Source: Thunnus maccoyii (lineage: Eukaryota > Chordata > Actinopteri > Scombriformes > Scombridae). Taken from it: a stretch of 64,000 bases of DNA. Below, in pieces: positions 1 to 12,372 of the stretch (position 1 is its first letter; the number at the start of each line of letters is the position of its first letter). The stretch lies in contig NC_056539.1 of the NCBI RefSeq assembly GCF_910596095.1, positions 10,357,501 through 10,421,500 on the forward strand. The letters run 5' to 3'. Position numbers and translations under genes: made by a program. The notes below the pieces were generated by a model that was not told where the DNA came from, did not search any database, and saw only the letters and a program-made list of their open reading frames with translations.

Positions 1-1750
1 CTCTGGAGTGGTGGTAGTGTGTGTGTTCATGTATGCGTGACTGTGAGCGTGTTTAAGTGGGGCAGAGTGATCACGGAGCATCTCTGTGAGCAGCACGGAC
101 GAGTGATTCATGAGCCCAGACTGATCCAAACCCTTCCTCCTCCATCCTGCTATGCTTCCGCCCCATCCGTCATGGGACGGATGCGCGGTTAGAGATGATA
201 AACGACAAACTCTGGATAGAGGTGGGGTGGAGAAAGAGCAGGGTTGCCATCAGAAGCGGGAATTCATCCTGACTGATGTACTTAGCAGCTTTATTGAAAG
301 ACTGATTGATAGTCAGGCTTTTGTTCGTTTTCTGAGCTGAGTGGCTCTAAATGCCTCCGATAAATAGGCCTGGTTAAATGATAACTCTCCAGAGGGCTTG
401 ACAAAGTGTGTGTGTCAGTGTGTGTGTGTGTTTGTGCATACACGCGTGCATGTTTACGGTTATATCTGGCTTGGTTTATGATCGTGACAGTATATCGTTA
501 TATGGACGCAGAGGAGTGACAACACGTTTTTTTTTCCCAAAAGGAGGGTAATTTGTAATCAAAATCTGTCACACTGAAGCCTGCTGAAGAGCATCTTCAC
601 TGACACAAACATCCTCCCTCACTCAATCACAGGAATCCGCTCACTATCACTCTATCTTACACACACACATAGGCTCGGCTACATGCACAATAAATCTCAA
701 GGGCACAGCTAAAGTCAGAGCCGCAGGCCCAAGAACATTAACACTCCTGTTTTGGTCTCTCTTACTATGCATCACTACATCCTCTCGTCCTCCCCTCCAT
801 CCACAATCCGACACTGTCATTAGCTTTCACACAATGCGGGCACACACTCAGACATACACACTTGGACCTATAATTTATCTGTTAAATCTTTAGGCTGTCA
901 TTATCAGATCATTTGTTCAAAGGGAACCTCAGAGGTGTACAGGCTTTAAAGGACCTGCAGATTCCTGGTGTCAATCCTTCTTACGTTACATCACGTTCAG
1001 AAATAACATCTGACCTACAAGAGCACAACCTCACAGCTACATACCTGAACGTATCCTTAAACACAATGCTTCCTATTTGGTACGAGCAGTTATTCTCGGG
1101 CTGATTTTGCCTGACGGAATGGCAGCTTTACACCATCGACAAATATAGAGCTGTTTAGCAGACAGAAAATGTCAGTCCTTTACCAGCAGTGGGTCAGAGG
1201 ACAGGGGGAGTCAGTGAGTGTGCGAAAAAGGATGAGAAGTCTTGTTTGTGTGTGTGTGTGTGTGTCGGCCATTATCCCGGTATTAAGTCTTCACAGGACA
1301 GAACACAGGACAGAGTAAAAATATCACTGATCTAAGAGGAGGAGGGCTTGTGTGCATGTGTGTGTTCGTGCACATACATGTAGGAGGTGTGAGAGGGTGA
1401 AGTCAGCTGGGAAGGGGGTAGAAGTTTGACAGAGAGATATTTGCAGCCCCTGGATGCAGCATGCATATACACGTTTGCCAGTTAATAAGGACACGTGTGT
1501 GTGAATTTCGGCTGATTTACATCAATAGTCAGCCGATTGGATTAGAGAAGTCACTGCAGCTATCGTACGTGCCTGCTGGAAGAACATTTTGTGGCTGAGG
1601 AGTTCAAATAAATCGACATTTTGTTGCTCAGAAAATCATTGCCATGGGCAGTGTTCTGGATGTGACTGTCATAAGCAAGTGATGAATAAGAGGGAGGGGC
1701 CGCTTTGTAACTTCTCCCCTCCTCTCATCATCTCTTGACACATGTGCGTG

Positions 1751-1943
1751 AGTGTGTGTGCGTGTGTGTGTGTGTGTGTGTGTGGTACATACACAGATTA
1801 CTAGAAAACATCAATAGCCTGCTGATTAGCGTTCAGAGATGCTGTGTTGGTTCGCTGTTAGAGCTGCAGATTGCAGATGTCCTCAAAGGAGACAGAACCA
1901 CAGAGACCGAACAGTCCCCACTGTATGTGTTTGTGTGTGAGTG

Positions 1944-1975
<32 letters not shown>
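1751..1975. repeat. Two (GT)n microsatellites
   Basis: Imperfect GT runs occur at about 1751-1784 and 1944-1975, separated by unique sequence. They create spurious valine/cysteine-rich frames. Confidence 0.9.
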
Positions 1976-1977
<2 letters not shown>

Positions 1978-3459
1978 TCCAATATGGGATTTCTGATATT
2001 GATATAGATTCAGATAAACCTCCTGATATATGTTATTTTCTTTGTCATCTCTTTTAGAGTTTCCTTTAGTTTTGTACATCATGCATCATAAGCAATAAAG
2101 AACTTAAGGATGAAGAATGGATAAAAAGTAGTTTTCTAAGACTTTACTTGTAAATACTGAAAAAGTGGCTTGAATTCTTGTGCTGTAATAGAACAGGAAT
2201 TCTTATGTGAATAAAAAACTACTCAGTTAAGTATTGTAAGAATTTTTATAGCAGACCACAAATACTAGAAATCTTTTAATTGTCTCAAAAGACTTTTCTT
2301 TAACACATAAATAAGTGCTAATAGTGAATGAGTCCTGAGTCAAATGTATTAATTTCAGGTGTTAACAGTATCTGTAGGCCTATCAATTCATCAACTTAAA
2401 GTTACAATACTTAAGATTTTTATGAAATCAAACCTTAGATACCATTTTTTCAGTAATAGCCTTTCAATGTATTTACATTCAGTGATTACTTCTCTCTATA
2501 GTTGTCTTCATTGTTAGTGGTGGAGTCCGCCATTCAAATCGCCCACTTAAGCACGAAGGATTCAAATGAAATGATGCACACACATAATCCAGCACAATTT
2601 TATCTCATTGATAAATTTTCACTGACTTTTTGATTAAATTAACTCAAGCATATTTTGTTGCGTTGCTGATACACCAGCAGCTCCTTGCTGTATTTCTGAC
2701 AAAGTAGCTGTTACAAAGTGTTGTATTAAACCTCACTTGCTGTTACCACAGTAACAAATCAACCAGGACTGAAATCTTAAGGATAACAACTACAAGTCAA
2801 GTAGTGTCGGTTGATATAATAGCCAGCAGGGCTAAGTGTGCGTCTGTGCATTTTGCTGCAGTAGCCTGCTGGCACCGTGTGAGCAATCTCAGAGAAATTC
2901 TCTACACTCTGAGTGCTCAAGAGAAACTGAACACTCTCATAAACTCCAGTAATCTTTGAGCTTGGCATCGTCCAGTTCTATAAATCGATTTCCTATATAC
3001 TAGACACGGCCTGTCTGTCATGTGTGGCTCCACGTTACTTAAAGATTTGACTCTGCACATCCAACACACACACCACAAAAACACACTCATACACACAAGG
3101 TGGGTGCTAGGATTGGTTTGGGAGCTTAGAGCAGGAAGCAGAGGCTCACAGATGACTTTAATAAATGCACACATGAATGTTTTCTCTCCCCCTCTCTCGC
3201 CTGACAACTTTTCTTTCCCCGCTTTATCTGTCCTCACACTCCGCTCCCACCTGCTCGGCTCACAGCGCTCCACCCTTCCACTTTCTCTTTCTTTCCGTTC
3301 CCCCCTCCCTTCATTTCAGCTGTGCTGCCAACTGCTTCGCCGCTCCTCTCACTCCACTGGCAAAGAGCTGGCTCTAATCCCTCACACGGCCCCTCGAAAC
3401 TCTGCCTGTTCTTTGTGCTGCTGCTGGACCTCACAGCTTTGGAGAGACAAGAAGAATTG

Positions 3460-3487
3460 CAGACAGACAGACAGACAGACAGACAGA
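3460..3487. repeat. (ACAG)n tetranucleotide microsatellite
   Basis: About seven perfect ACAG units. Confidence 0.95.
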
Positions 3488-4060
3488 AATGGCAAATGTA
3501 TACACTACTATGAACACACAAGCCCAGAAGAACAACTGCAGTGCGAGAGACAAAACATTTGTGTTCACACTATTACTACTGTGTGTTTGTGTGCGTGTGC
3601 GTGTTTGTGTGGGTGTGTGCATGTGCAGTCTGATCCCGTTATTTCTCTAAGGGTGATGTTAGAGCGTGAGCATGAAGCACAGAGACCATCTAATGCAATA
3701 AGTCAATAATACATCCCATCATTGCACACACACAGACACACACTCACACACACACACACACTCACACTCACACAGCATAAAACAGCCTTCCAGGGGTAAA
3801 GATGAGCATTTTCTTTTGGAACCAGTTCAAGTCTGTACATCCTCTGTACTCTCTCATGACAGCAAGGCTGCAGTGGACAAACTTGTAGTTGAGATCATGC
3901 TCTCATTTATACATCATGCATCATCCATCATGTCTTATTTATCCAAGGAGCTTAAAATCACATGTCTGGAATATTCAAATAGAATTAGGAGAGGTGAAAA
4001 GTCAAAACTCAACAACTGTTTATGCATCACTTTCAGCGTGACCCCACTTTGAGAGCTTAT

Positions 4061-4061
<1 letters not shown>

Positions 4062-4103
<42 letters not shown>

Positions 4104-4105
4104 CA

Positions 4106-4151
<46 letters not shown>
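4062..4151. repeat. (CA)n microsatellite, interrupted
   Basis: About 90 bases of CA with ATG and ATA interruptions near 4101-4112. Confidence 0.95.
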
Positions 4152-4154
<3 letters not shown>

Positions 4155-4363
4155 TATAGCATAAAAGCCTTTCTGTAGATGACATTGTGTAGGAGCAGAG
4201 GAGAGTGTGGCTGTCAGCAGGATTCCCTCTGCTTGCTTGCCCTTGAATGGCGTTAAGAGGAGCCTACAGAAAGAAGAGATGAGCAGAGACTCACTAGATG
4301 GTTGTACCATAAAGGACAACACAATCAGTAGATGGTCATTATAGAGGAGCCATTGTCAAACTT

Positions 4364-4872
4364 AAAGCTACAGTATGTAAGTTTTTACTTATATTTTTTT
4401 TTAGTTGAAATATGCTCCAGAGTATATTGTAATGTGGAGAGGTGTTAAGACTTCAGTGACACAGACTCATTGAACAGCTGGGCAGCAGTACAAAGATATC
4501 CCCTTCTCACGTGTCAGCGAGAATTGAAATTGTTTCAACTTGAGCAAAAAATTTGCGCATATCCTGGGGCTTTAATAATTTGCTTCATAACCGTACAGAG
4601 ACAAGGTGGAAAGTAAAGAGACTGGAGGGAAATAACAGAAAGAACCAGAGTTTCTGGTGAGTTCAGTCAGAAGTTGAATTGAACACAAACACACAGAAAC
4701 ACTTCCACAGACACGGTCGGTGCGTCTGTTGCTAGCTAACGTCCAGCTAACGTACAGTTGGTACATTGGCTGTGTGGGGTCAATAAAGACAAACAGGTCA
4801 GTGGGAGTGTGACCACTGGACTGTTAGCCAGCACTAGTTTGATTTCCAGAACTTGCATATTGTAGCTTTTAA
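4364..4872. mobile_element. MITE-like element with terminal inverted repeats (family A)
   Basis: The left end TTAAAGCTACAGTATGTAAG is matched on the opposite strand at the right end by TTAAAAGCTACAATATGCAA. The element is about 0.5 kb with no coding capacity. Both ends carry TTAA, suggesting that duplicated target. Its right end overlaps the left end of the next element. Confidence 0.7.
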
Positions 4873-5221
4873 GGGAAATTCCTGTCTTTTTCAACTTGGG
4901 TCTTATTCTCATAATTGTGGACATTCTCAGCAATGGGTCATGCTAACTTAGCCACCTCCATTGTAGAGATTCGGTAGATGTGAGTCTGACAAAACAAGGG
5001 TCCAACAAAACTTGAATTTTACATAAATCATGTCAAATGCTTGTCTGTGAGTTAAAACGAAAGTAAACACAGAAAGTAGCCCCTTAGCTATTGTAGCTAA
5101 CTGTATTTACTAACGCCCAAACAGCCAGCTATCCAAGCAAATGGTAGCTTGGCGAGTGATCCATTAGTCAGAATGGCCACAATTATGAGAGTCAGGTTAA
5201 AAATACTGGAAATTTCCTTTA
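4868..5221. mobile_element. MITE-like element with terminal inverted repeats (family B), copy 1
   Basis: The left end is TTAAGGGAAATTCC, then TTTTTCAACTTGGGTC and TCATAATTGTGG. The right end is the complement: CCACAATTATGAGAG, then GGAAATTTCCTTTAA. Arms are about 55 bases with several mismatches. There is no reading frame of interest. A related copy lies at 25332-25513. Confidence 0.7.
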
Positions 5222-5994
5222 ACATGGGCCATCTTACAAAAGAAATAGTGCTCAGACTTAAGAAGTTTTGGAAAGATAATTTCTTATCTTTCAGGGGTGA
5301 AAGACTTATAGTGGACTGTATAGGTGGAACAGGCCAGACAGTGTAGGTAGCTGTATTAAAAAGGAGAAAATAGTCATTGTCAGACTAGATGTCCGTCCTA
5401 GAAAAGTCAACATAGTATGATTAAAACTTGAAGTGAAGACAGTATTTATATTCCTATATTTATTTGCTAAAAAAAACTCTGCAAACGAGCCAGAACTAGT
5501 CATAGTTCTTGTTCATGCTTTACGCTGAAGTTCTGACTGTGGTTTAAAAAGTTCTGACTGAAGTTTTGGACGTGGGAGATTTCAGTAAAACAGTAACGTA
5601 TGTGAAAAGTGACGATCAAGCGCCTTTTCCAACATGCCCAGAATGTGACTCGCAGATAGAGACGGAGAGAGAGACGCAGAGGTCAGAGGTCACAAGAGGG
5701 TTAGAAACAGATGTTTTGTAATTACATGAACATGACACACTTTCTATACATTAAAAACACATACAATGTGCACTCACACAGACAAACAAGGACAAACACC
5801 ACAGTGAGCAGCAACGCACCTGAGGGTCTCTGACCTATATAGTTCCTACAGACACACACACACACGCACGCACACGTACACGCACATTCATTCTGTTAAC
5901 AATCACTGGCCTAATGATGTTGGTTGTCTGACTTACAGTAGCTCTCCTCTTTCTAGTCTCTCATCTTTGGCTTTAAGCACTCACACACACACAA

Positions 5995-6045
<51 letters not shown>

Positions 6046-7894
6046 TTAAACACACTGAGACTATTATTGTATGAATCTATACAGAACTTGCTTGTGTATG
6101 ACTAGCGGTTCTGGCTATTTAAAACTGCAGTAACTTATATTAAGTAACGTTTTATCTTTTACTATAATTAAAACAATAGACTGATGTTTAACGAACGGCT
6201 GTGGTTTCATTCTTTCTGAAATGTGCCTCCTGTGGGTCTTTTCTGTGTTCCAATGTATTACAGTGATGTGAAAAAATACACCAACTATGTCAGCACAATG
6301 TGCGGATGGAGGGAGGGACGGAGGGCAGAGAGGTGATTGATTTAGCCTCTGCACCAATGCCCTGGCACTGGAGATGGGATGGAGGGAAGGAGAGGTGGGA
6401 GGGAAAGAGAAGAGAGGTATGTAACGCTGCTGCACCTGCAACCTCACTCAAACCTTGTCAACCCTAAACTACAATTCAACTCTTTCCTTTTTGTGTCTTT
6501 TTCTGTCTTTCAACCTCTCTAATTCCCTTTGTCAGTTCTCTCTGCCTCCTCCGTGGCGCCAGTTTTTCTCCCCTCTCTTGTTTGCTCTTCTGTTTTTTTC
6601 ATTCTGCCTCTCTCTCCGTATTTGTCTTGTCTTCTGCTCTCCCTTACTTTACCTCCCTCCCTTATCTCCTCTCGTCTTTTTGGCAGGAACAGCAGTTTTA
6701 TTATCCAAGCTCACCTCTGCCAGGATGGGTCAGATACTGCAGTGGAGCCTTCTTCACTTGGCACTTAATGTCAAGAGAGAGAGGGAGAGAGAGAAAACAC
6801 AGCTGAGGGAGGTAGAGAGGCAAGAGGGGAGTGTATCCATGTACCACACATACTTTAGGTGAGAAGGTTCAGCACGGCAGCCTGGCCAATGTTGTAAAAG
6901 CTGTGTGTTTATGCATGTAAAGTAGGTGTGTGTGCAGTGTTTGCTGCAGCTCCACTTGGTAATAGTGGTGCGTCACTGTGGCTGATGGCTTTCTGAGGAG
7001 GGATGGTAGACCAGATATGGCATGCCGATGCCAGAATGCCAGGCCTGGTCTCTGCTGCCAGCGCCGAGGAGCCTCAATCGATCCTGACAGCTCAGTGTGT
7101 CACCAGGTCACGCTGACACACTGAGGCAGAAAAACAAGGATAAGGAAATGTCTCAATAGGACAAAATTTGCTCTTCTCCTTTTACCATTTGTAACAGGAA
7201 TTAGTAAATATAGTAAGACTCTAATTTGATGCACGGAGTGTCTCCAGTTTGAACAAATCCTGTGTACACTCATAGTAGTCCCATAGCATGAATTTATTTT
7301 GTTTTGTTTTTTTACTACAGCTACCAAGCTTAAGCCTTCTTCTTCGGACAGACAATTGACAGAGTGTGACTGTCTGCCTCGGCTTGTTTAGGAATTCCTT
7401 TCATGCAGTTCCTGCATTCAATTCAGACTTTACTAGCATCAACAGCTATAAAAAAATGACTCCATTATTTTATTGGCTAAATAGATGACAATTGTGAAAC
7501 ATTTTTCCAGAAATATTTACCCTCCTCTAACTGTTGTGTTTGTTTAAAATGGACCAAAATCTAGCAAACACACCATCAGTATGACAAAATTACAAACAAG
7601 TTATTATAACATGAGAAATTTAGTTGTACATCATAACTGATGAGTTTAGAGAGTAGAGGAAACTGAAATGAAGTGTCCTTTTATCTTAATCCAAACTCAA
7701 CTCTTTTGGTAAAGTGCACAGTTCACTTAATTAATTTGTTTGCATTTCATCAACACACAGTTTTTAGTCATCCACGCACTCCTTCTATGATTTATCACTG
7801 CACATAAACATATTTCAACCTCAACTTAAAGTTAAAATCAAAATTCAAGATAAAGTTCATCTTAATGTTAAATAACAAGACTATATAGTCTACA
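5222..7894. other. Non-coding interval, no gene recognised
   Basis: It contains CA tracts at about 5853-5885 and 5980-6046 and a pyrimidine-rich stretch near 6480-6690. A 3'-splice-like site near 6686 precedes a short open stretch (about 6687-6806) of no known family. No neighbouring exon supports it. Confidence 0.5.
5980..6046. repeat. (CA)n microsatellite with AAC interruptions
   Basis: CA runs broken by ACAAAC units. Confidence 0.9.
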
Positions 7895-8450
7895 GCCATG
7901 CTAGCAGCTCTGTGAGGCTGTACTTACTAACATGCTGATGTTGAGCAGGTGTAATGTTTACCATGGTTGACATCTGTTGTACTTTGCACAAAACACAAAG
8001 TCCAGCTGAGGCTGATGGGAATTTCACTAATTATTACCTGATGATGTCATTAAGGGGATCAGGAGATCAGCAAAGTGATTACAAGTCATCCTGAGGGAGA
8101 TATGAATGTCTGTACCAAAGTTCATGGCAATCTATGCAGTTGTCGAAACGTTTGACTGAAAACACAAATAGCACCAGAGGAGATATGGAGGAAATCACTG
8201 AAGTTATCAAGATACATCATTTAGGAACCATGAATGTTGGTACAAAATGTGGTGGCGGTCAATCAAGTACAATGAGATGTTTTACAGGATAAGTGACAAC
8301 TTCAACCTGCTGGTGGCGCTAAAGGGAAAGTCAGGGGATCACAAAAGTCTTGATTCATCCTCTGGGGACCATGAATGTCAAAACAAAATCTCATGGCAAT
8401 ACATCCAATAGGTGTTGAGATGTTTCAGACATCCATAGAGCTATGTTGCC
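7895..8450. mobile_element. Dispersed teleost repeat fragment (CATGGCAAT-type family)
   Basis: The phrases CTAGCAGCTCTGTGAGGCTG, AACATGCTGATGTTGAGCAG, GTACCAAAGTTCATGGCAAT and a second diverged CATGGCAATACATCCAATAG unit mark a dispersed fish repeat. Related pieces occur at about 37565-37660 (opposite orientation) and 61362-61570. It has no coding capacity here. The class is not certain. Confidence 0.6.
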
Positions 8451-9734
8451 AGTATGGCTACAAATGAAACATCAAGTTAAATTTAGGGGCTAATTCTTAA
8501 TTTCTACTGTACTATATAGGCAAACATTGTTGTTTTTTCCCAAATCCAAAATTGTGTGATGAATCCTTATGTGGAATATTTGAAACCTGCAACTATGAGG
8601 TTGACTCACAGTGGGCATGGGCACTGGGCATGGTTTTTCAAGAATACATAAAAAGACATGCAATAGACAAAAATCCCCAGTGTGTATGATGTATCAAACA
8701 AGAGATTTATGCGAATCATTTCACCTCCTCTCAGAGCAATGGCAGATACATCAGCAAAGTGTACTGACTTGTGAAACAACATGATGAAAAACAATACAGT
8801 AGCTACTGTTTTTGTACCAAGTTTGACTTAAAAAATTCTGGACAAATGTCCCCAGCAGACGTTTGGCTTTCTGACCTCGCCCTGCTGACCTGCTGACCAG
8901 CCATCTGATGGCAGATCTCCCTGCAGGACTGAACCTTTGAACCTGAACACAAACCGCGGTGAGGCCGGAGTCACGCAGTGACTGTGAGGTTATTTAGAAG
9001 ACCTATATATCAGCATTTCCACCCCTGCTTTGGACAGACAGAGGGATAAAATGAGAGTGGGACAGGGAGAGGAGGATGAGAGGAAACAAATTGATGTGAA
9101 AGAAAACAGAGAAACCACATCTCACTCAGCCAAAACTGTGTCACGGTGAGTGCCATCTTCCATTCAAGTATAGGCTCAGCTCAGATCCGACACTTGACAA
9201 GAGCATCATTTTCCAGGTTTGATTGTGATACAGCTATAAAAGCGACAAAAACCTGAGCCCCAAAAATCTTCGGAACACTTCCCGCTCGCTTCCTTTTACA
9301 TTCAGCAGGTTGTCAGAGGAATAGCGTGAATCTGTGCTGAGAGGCATGAGAAGGTGAACCAGCCTCAGATTAAACCTCAGAATAGCAGCTCAGTGTTCCT
9401 GTAATAGAGCTCGTCTTCCTCTGAGAGTAACAGCTCATTACCACAGGACTGCCCCCAAGGACCCCCCCCCCCCCCTCCCCTCTCCCACCATCACCAGCAC
9501 CTCACCCCTCTCAACATGACCTCACCCCTGAGATGGAGCCCCCACATCATGACGCATATCTACGTAAATCCAACCCACCGCCCACCCCTATAAGCTGTTA
9601 ATGTTTGTACGTAATGTTCGTAACTCCTCGTCTCCTTCTACTATTGTACTTTACCTTCCTCTCCTGTGTCATTCATTTTGCCCTTATGTCAAACATGTGA
9701 CCCATCTTTCCTTTCTCTGAACCCCCTGCAACCA

Positions 9735-9770
<36 letters not shown>

Positions 9771-11563
9771 CCCTCCAACGCCCTCTGTTCCCCTCTGTCC
9801 CCTCGCAGTGTGGCTCTCGTCGACACCTTTCCTGATTTGGACTTTTTTTGATGAGAATTCCCCACCTCAATCTCTTCTGTTTCCCTACTTAACCCTCCCA
9901 AGGGCTTCCCAGATCTGCTCTGACTGACACGCACACACACACTCTCACAGACGAAAACACACAAAAATGACTTGATCATGCCCGCACAGCACATGAGCAC
10001 ACACGCACACACGCACACACACACACACTTTGCTTCGTTGTAGCCTTAATGAGGTCTCATCATGTCTTTTACTCCCTCTCCTCCTCCTCTCTGCTTTCTC
10101 CTTTTCTCTTCGTCAAGTGTCATAATTTTCATTCTGGTGCTCTACTGAGGTGTCAAATTAAAACATTAGCTGAGGCAAGTAATTGAACTCCGTTTGAAAT
10201 CTAGATCAACATAATAAACCGCTCTCTTGTCAGACACAGACTCGTCAAAGACAAACGCAAACAAACTCTGTGAAGTCATCACTCCATGAATACAAAGCAC
10301 TGTATTATTCTCTACTTTGCTCCAGCATGTGTGTGTCGTGATGTGAGAAAGTAAGAAGAAAGAGGGAGAGTGTGAGTTTTTTGTGCATATGTGTGGAAGA
10401 GAAGTCCTGGATTTGAAGTAGACGGTCTCATCATGAAGGACAGAGCCTGGACGTGGAAGAGGAAGCCTAATTGTGAAGCAGAGGGTCTCATGATTATGCG
10501 TCTCTCTTCATGAAAAGCTTTACAGCCAGCAAGGGTCACTTGTTCAACCTGAAGAAAATGTAAAGCATTTACGCTTACCTCACATTTTCACCAAAACACA
10601 AATAAAGGATATATTCTCATATGCCCTTTCTCATAAAACTGCTGGCTCAGCACTTTGCACGGCTGGTTATAGTAGCTGTGTTTGTGTGTGATGGATGGCC
10701 TCTTGATCCTATTCCAGGTAGATGTGTAGTCTGACTCATCTCAGGAGACACTGAATGCAGCCGAGTAGAAACCCACTCAGATGAAATACACACTGAAGCT
10801 CCACACACAGCTGAGCAGGCGCAGCTGATGGCTTTGAGACGGACAACACAGTGGTGTGTGTGTACATTGTTCTGCGCTTCTGTCAGCTCTAGAAATTTGA
10901 CAATTGAGTAACTGGTGCAATACTCCTTATGTAAAGTTTCCTCTCTCACCAGCACATGTCCTGTCTCAGGAGAATAGCTGCTCTAACTCTAGCCAATTTC
11001 CCCCTCTGTCCAGGTCTGTTGTGATCTTTATTGCTTCCCAAAAGAACACAAAGAGCAGATTACTCTGTCTCTCACTGTTATCCGCCTTGTACTTACCAAT
11101 CTCTAACAATCTCCCTGAAGAAATAAACACATTTCCACCCCAGTAGCATGGTGTAAACCTGGATCTGTGACTTAAAAACCAACTAAGAGGCTATTATTAC
11201 ACAATTTCCCCATTATGTTATGGGGCAAAAACTATAAAAATCAGAAATTGACATCCATTTCAGAGCTGAGCTGGTTTTGATTTTTTTTCTTGTTTAATTG
11301 ACTATAGGAGAGGAAAAGAGGGCAAAGAAAAAAAGAGTTTGTAAGAAGCAGGGTCAGATATTATACTGGAGGCTGCAGCTAAAAACAGTAATTTTTGGAT
11401 CAATACAAGAGAGATGAAGATAAAAGATGAGAATAGAGGGAGAGAAGAAAGAGAGATGCAATTCTGTGTTTCCTCTCCTCCACACGGGCCTCCCTCTCTT
11501 CACTAAGATGCTTTGCTATCGATCTGACATGACATAGTCTGTGCATGTGCGTGCATGTTGGAG

Positions 11564-11566
<3 letters not shown>

Positions 11567-11627
<61 letters not shown>
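11567..11627. repeat. (GT)n microsatellite with a TATG interruption
   Basis: About 60 bases of GT with one GTATGT break. Confidence 0.9.
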
Positions 11628-11629
<2 letters not shown>

Positions 11630-12291
11630 AGAGCAGAAGCTTGTAGCTCTCGACAAGCCTGACTTAGCCCGAACCAATTGTGTATGTTTGTGTGTGTGTA
11701 AATGTAAAAAACCCTCTCAGCCTCGTTTGCAGCGTTTGCAGTGAAGAACTTTTTGTAAACTCCAACAACAAAATCTGACAGCTTCAGACTGAGATGTTCA
11801 AGCTTAACAACAAGCAAGCTTGTTTCTCTCTAAAAAGCTGTTTTTAGTCTACGCTGACATTTCTCAGTAACAATGTACTCTTATGTCTCTTTGGCTGGGT
11901 CCAAGGAAAAAATTAGAAGCACACATTACTGGTTGTTGATGGAAGAATATGCTTTTGCTCTTATCTTTCATCTGTCTTCTTCAGCTGATGCTTACAAAAA
12001 GTGTCTCCATCAAAAGATTCTCACTCAGAGGTCCCTTGCAAGGTTGGATATTAAGCTATTAGAATATATAAAAAAAAACTCAGTGATTCATCTTAAGTCA
12101 CTCTTTAAACGTGGCTTGTTGGCCTTTTATAAAAAGGAGATGAGTTCTTTTCCTTCACTCTGAACGATAAGAGAGAGATAACTCACGACTGTAGGCTAAA
12201 GTGCTAATGGATTTAGCACAGTGAGTGCCATCACAGGAGAGAGCATTTGCATGCTGGAGCGAGATTTGTAAGAAAAAACTCATCATATATC

Positions 12292-12293
<2 letters not shown>

Positions 12294-12368
<75 letters not shown>
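12294..12368. repeat. Perfect (AC)n microsatellite
   Basis: About 37 uninterrupted AC units, among the longest perfect dinucleotide arrays in the window. Confidence 0.95.

Positions 12369-12372
<4 letters not shown>

Larger units (their letters stand above)
1..4363. other. Non-coding interval, no gene recognised
   Basis: The open frames here are short or low in complexity. The longest (3020-3709, plus) runs through a tetranucleotide repeat and GT tracts and has no family resemblance. GT arrays sit at about 1751-1784 and 1944-1975. The rest is unremarkable AT-rich vertebrate sequence. Confidence 0.5.

Noticed and set aside
3020-3709. 229-codon open frame
   Set aside because: It runs through an ACAG microsatellite and GT tracts, has no known domain, and several overlapping frames are equally open; it reads as chance.
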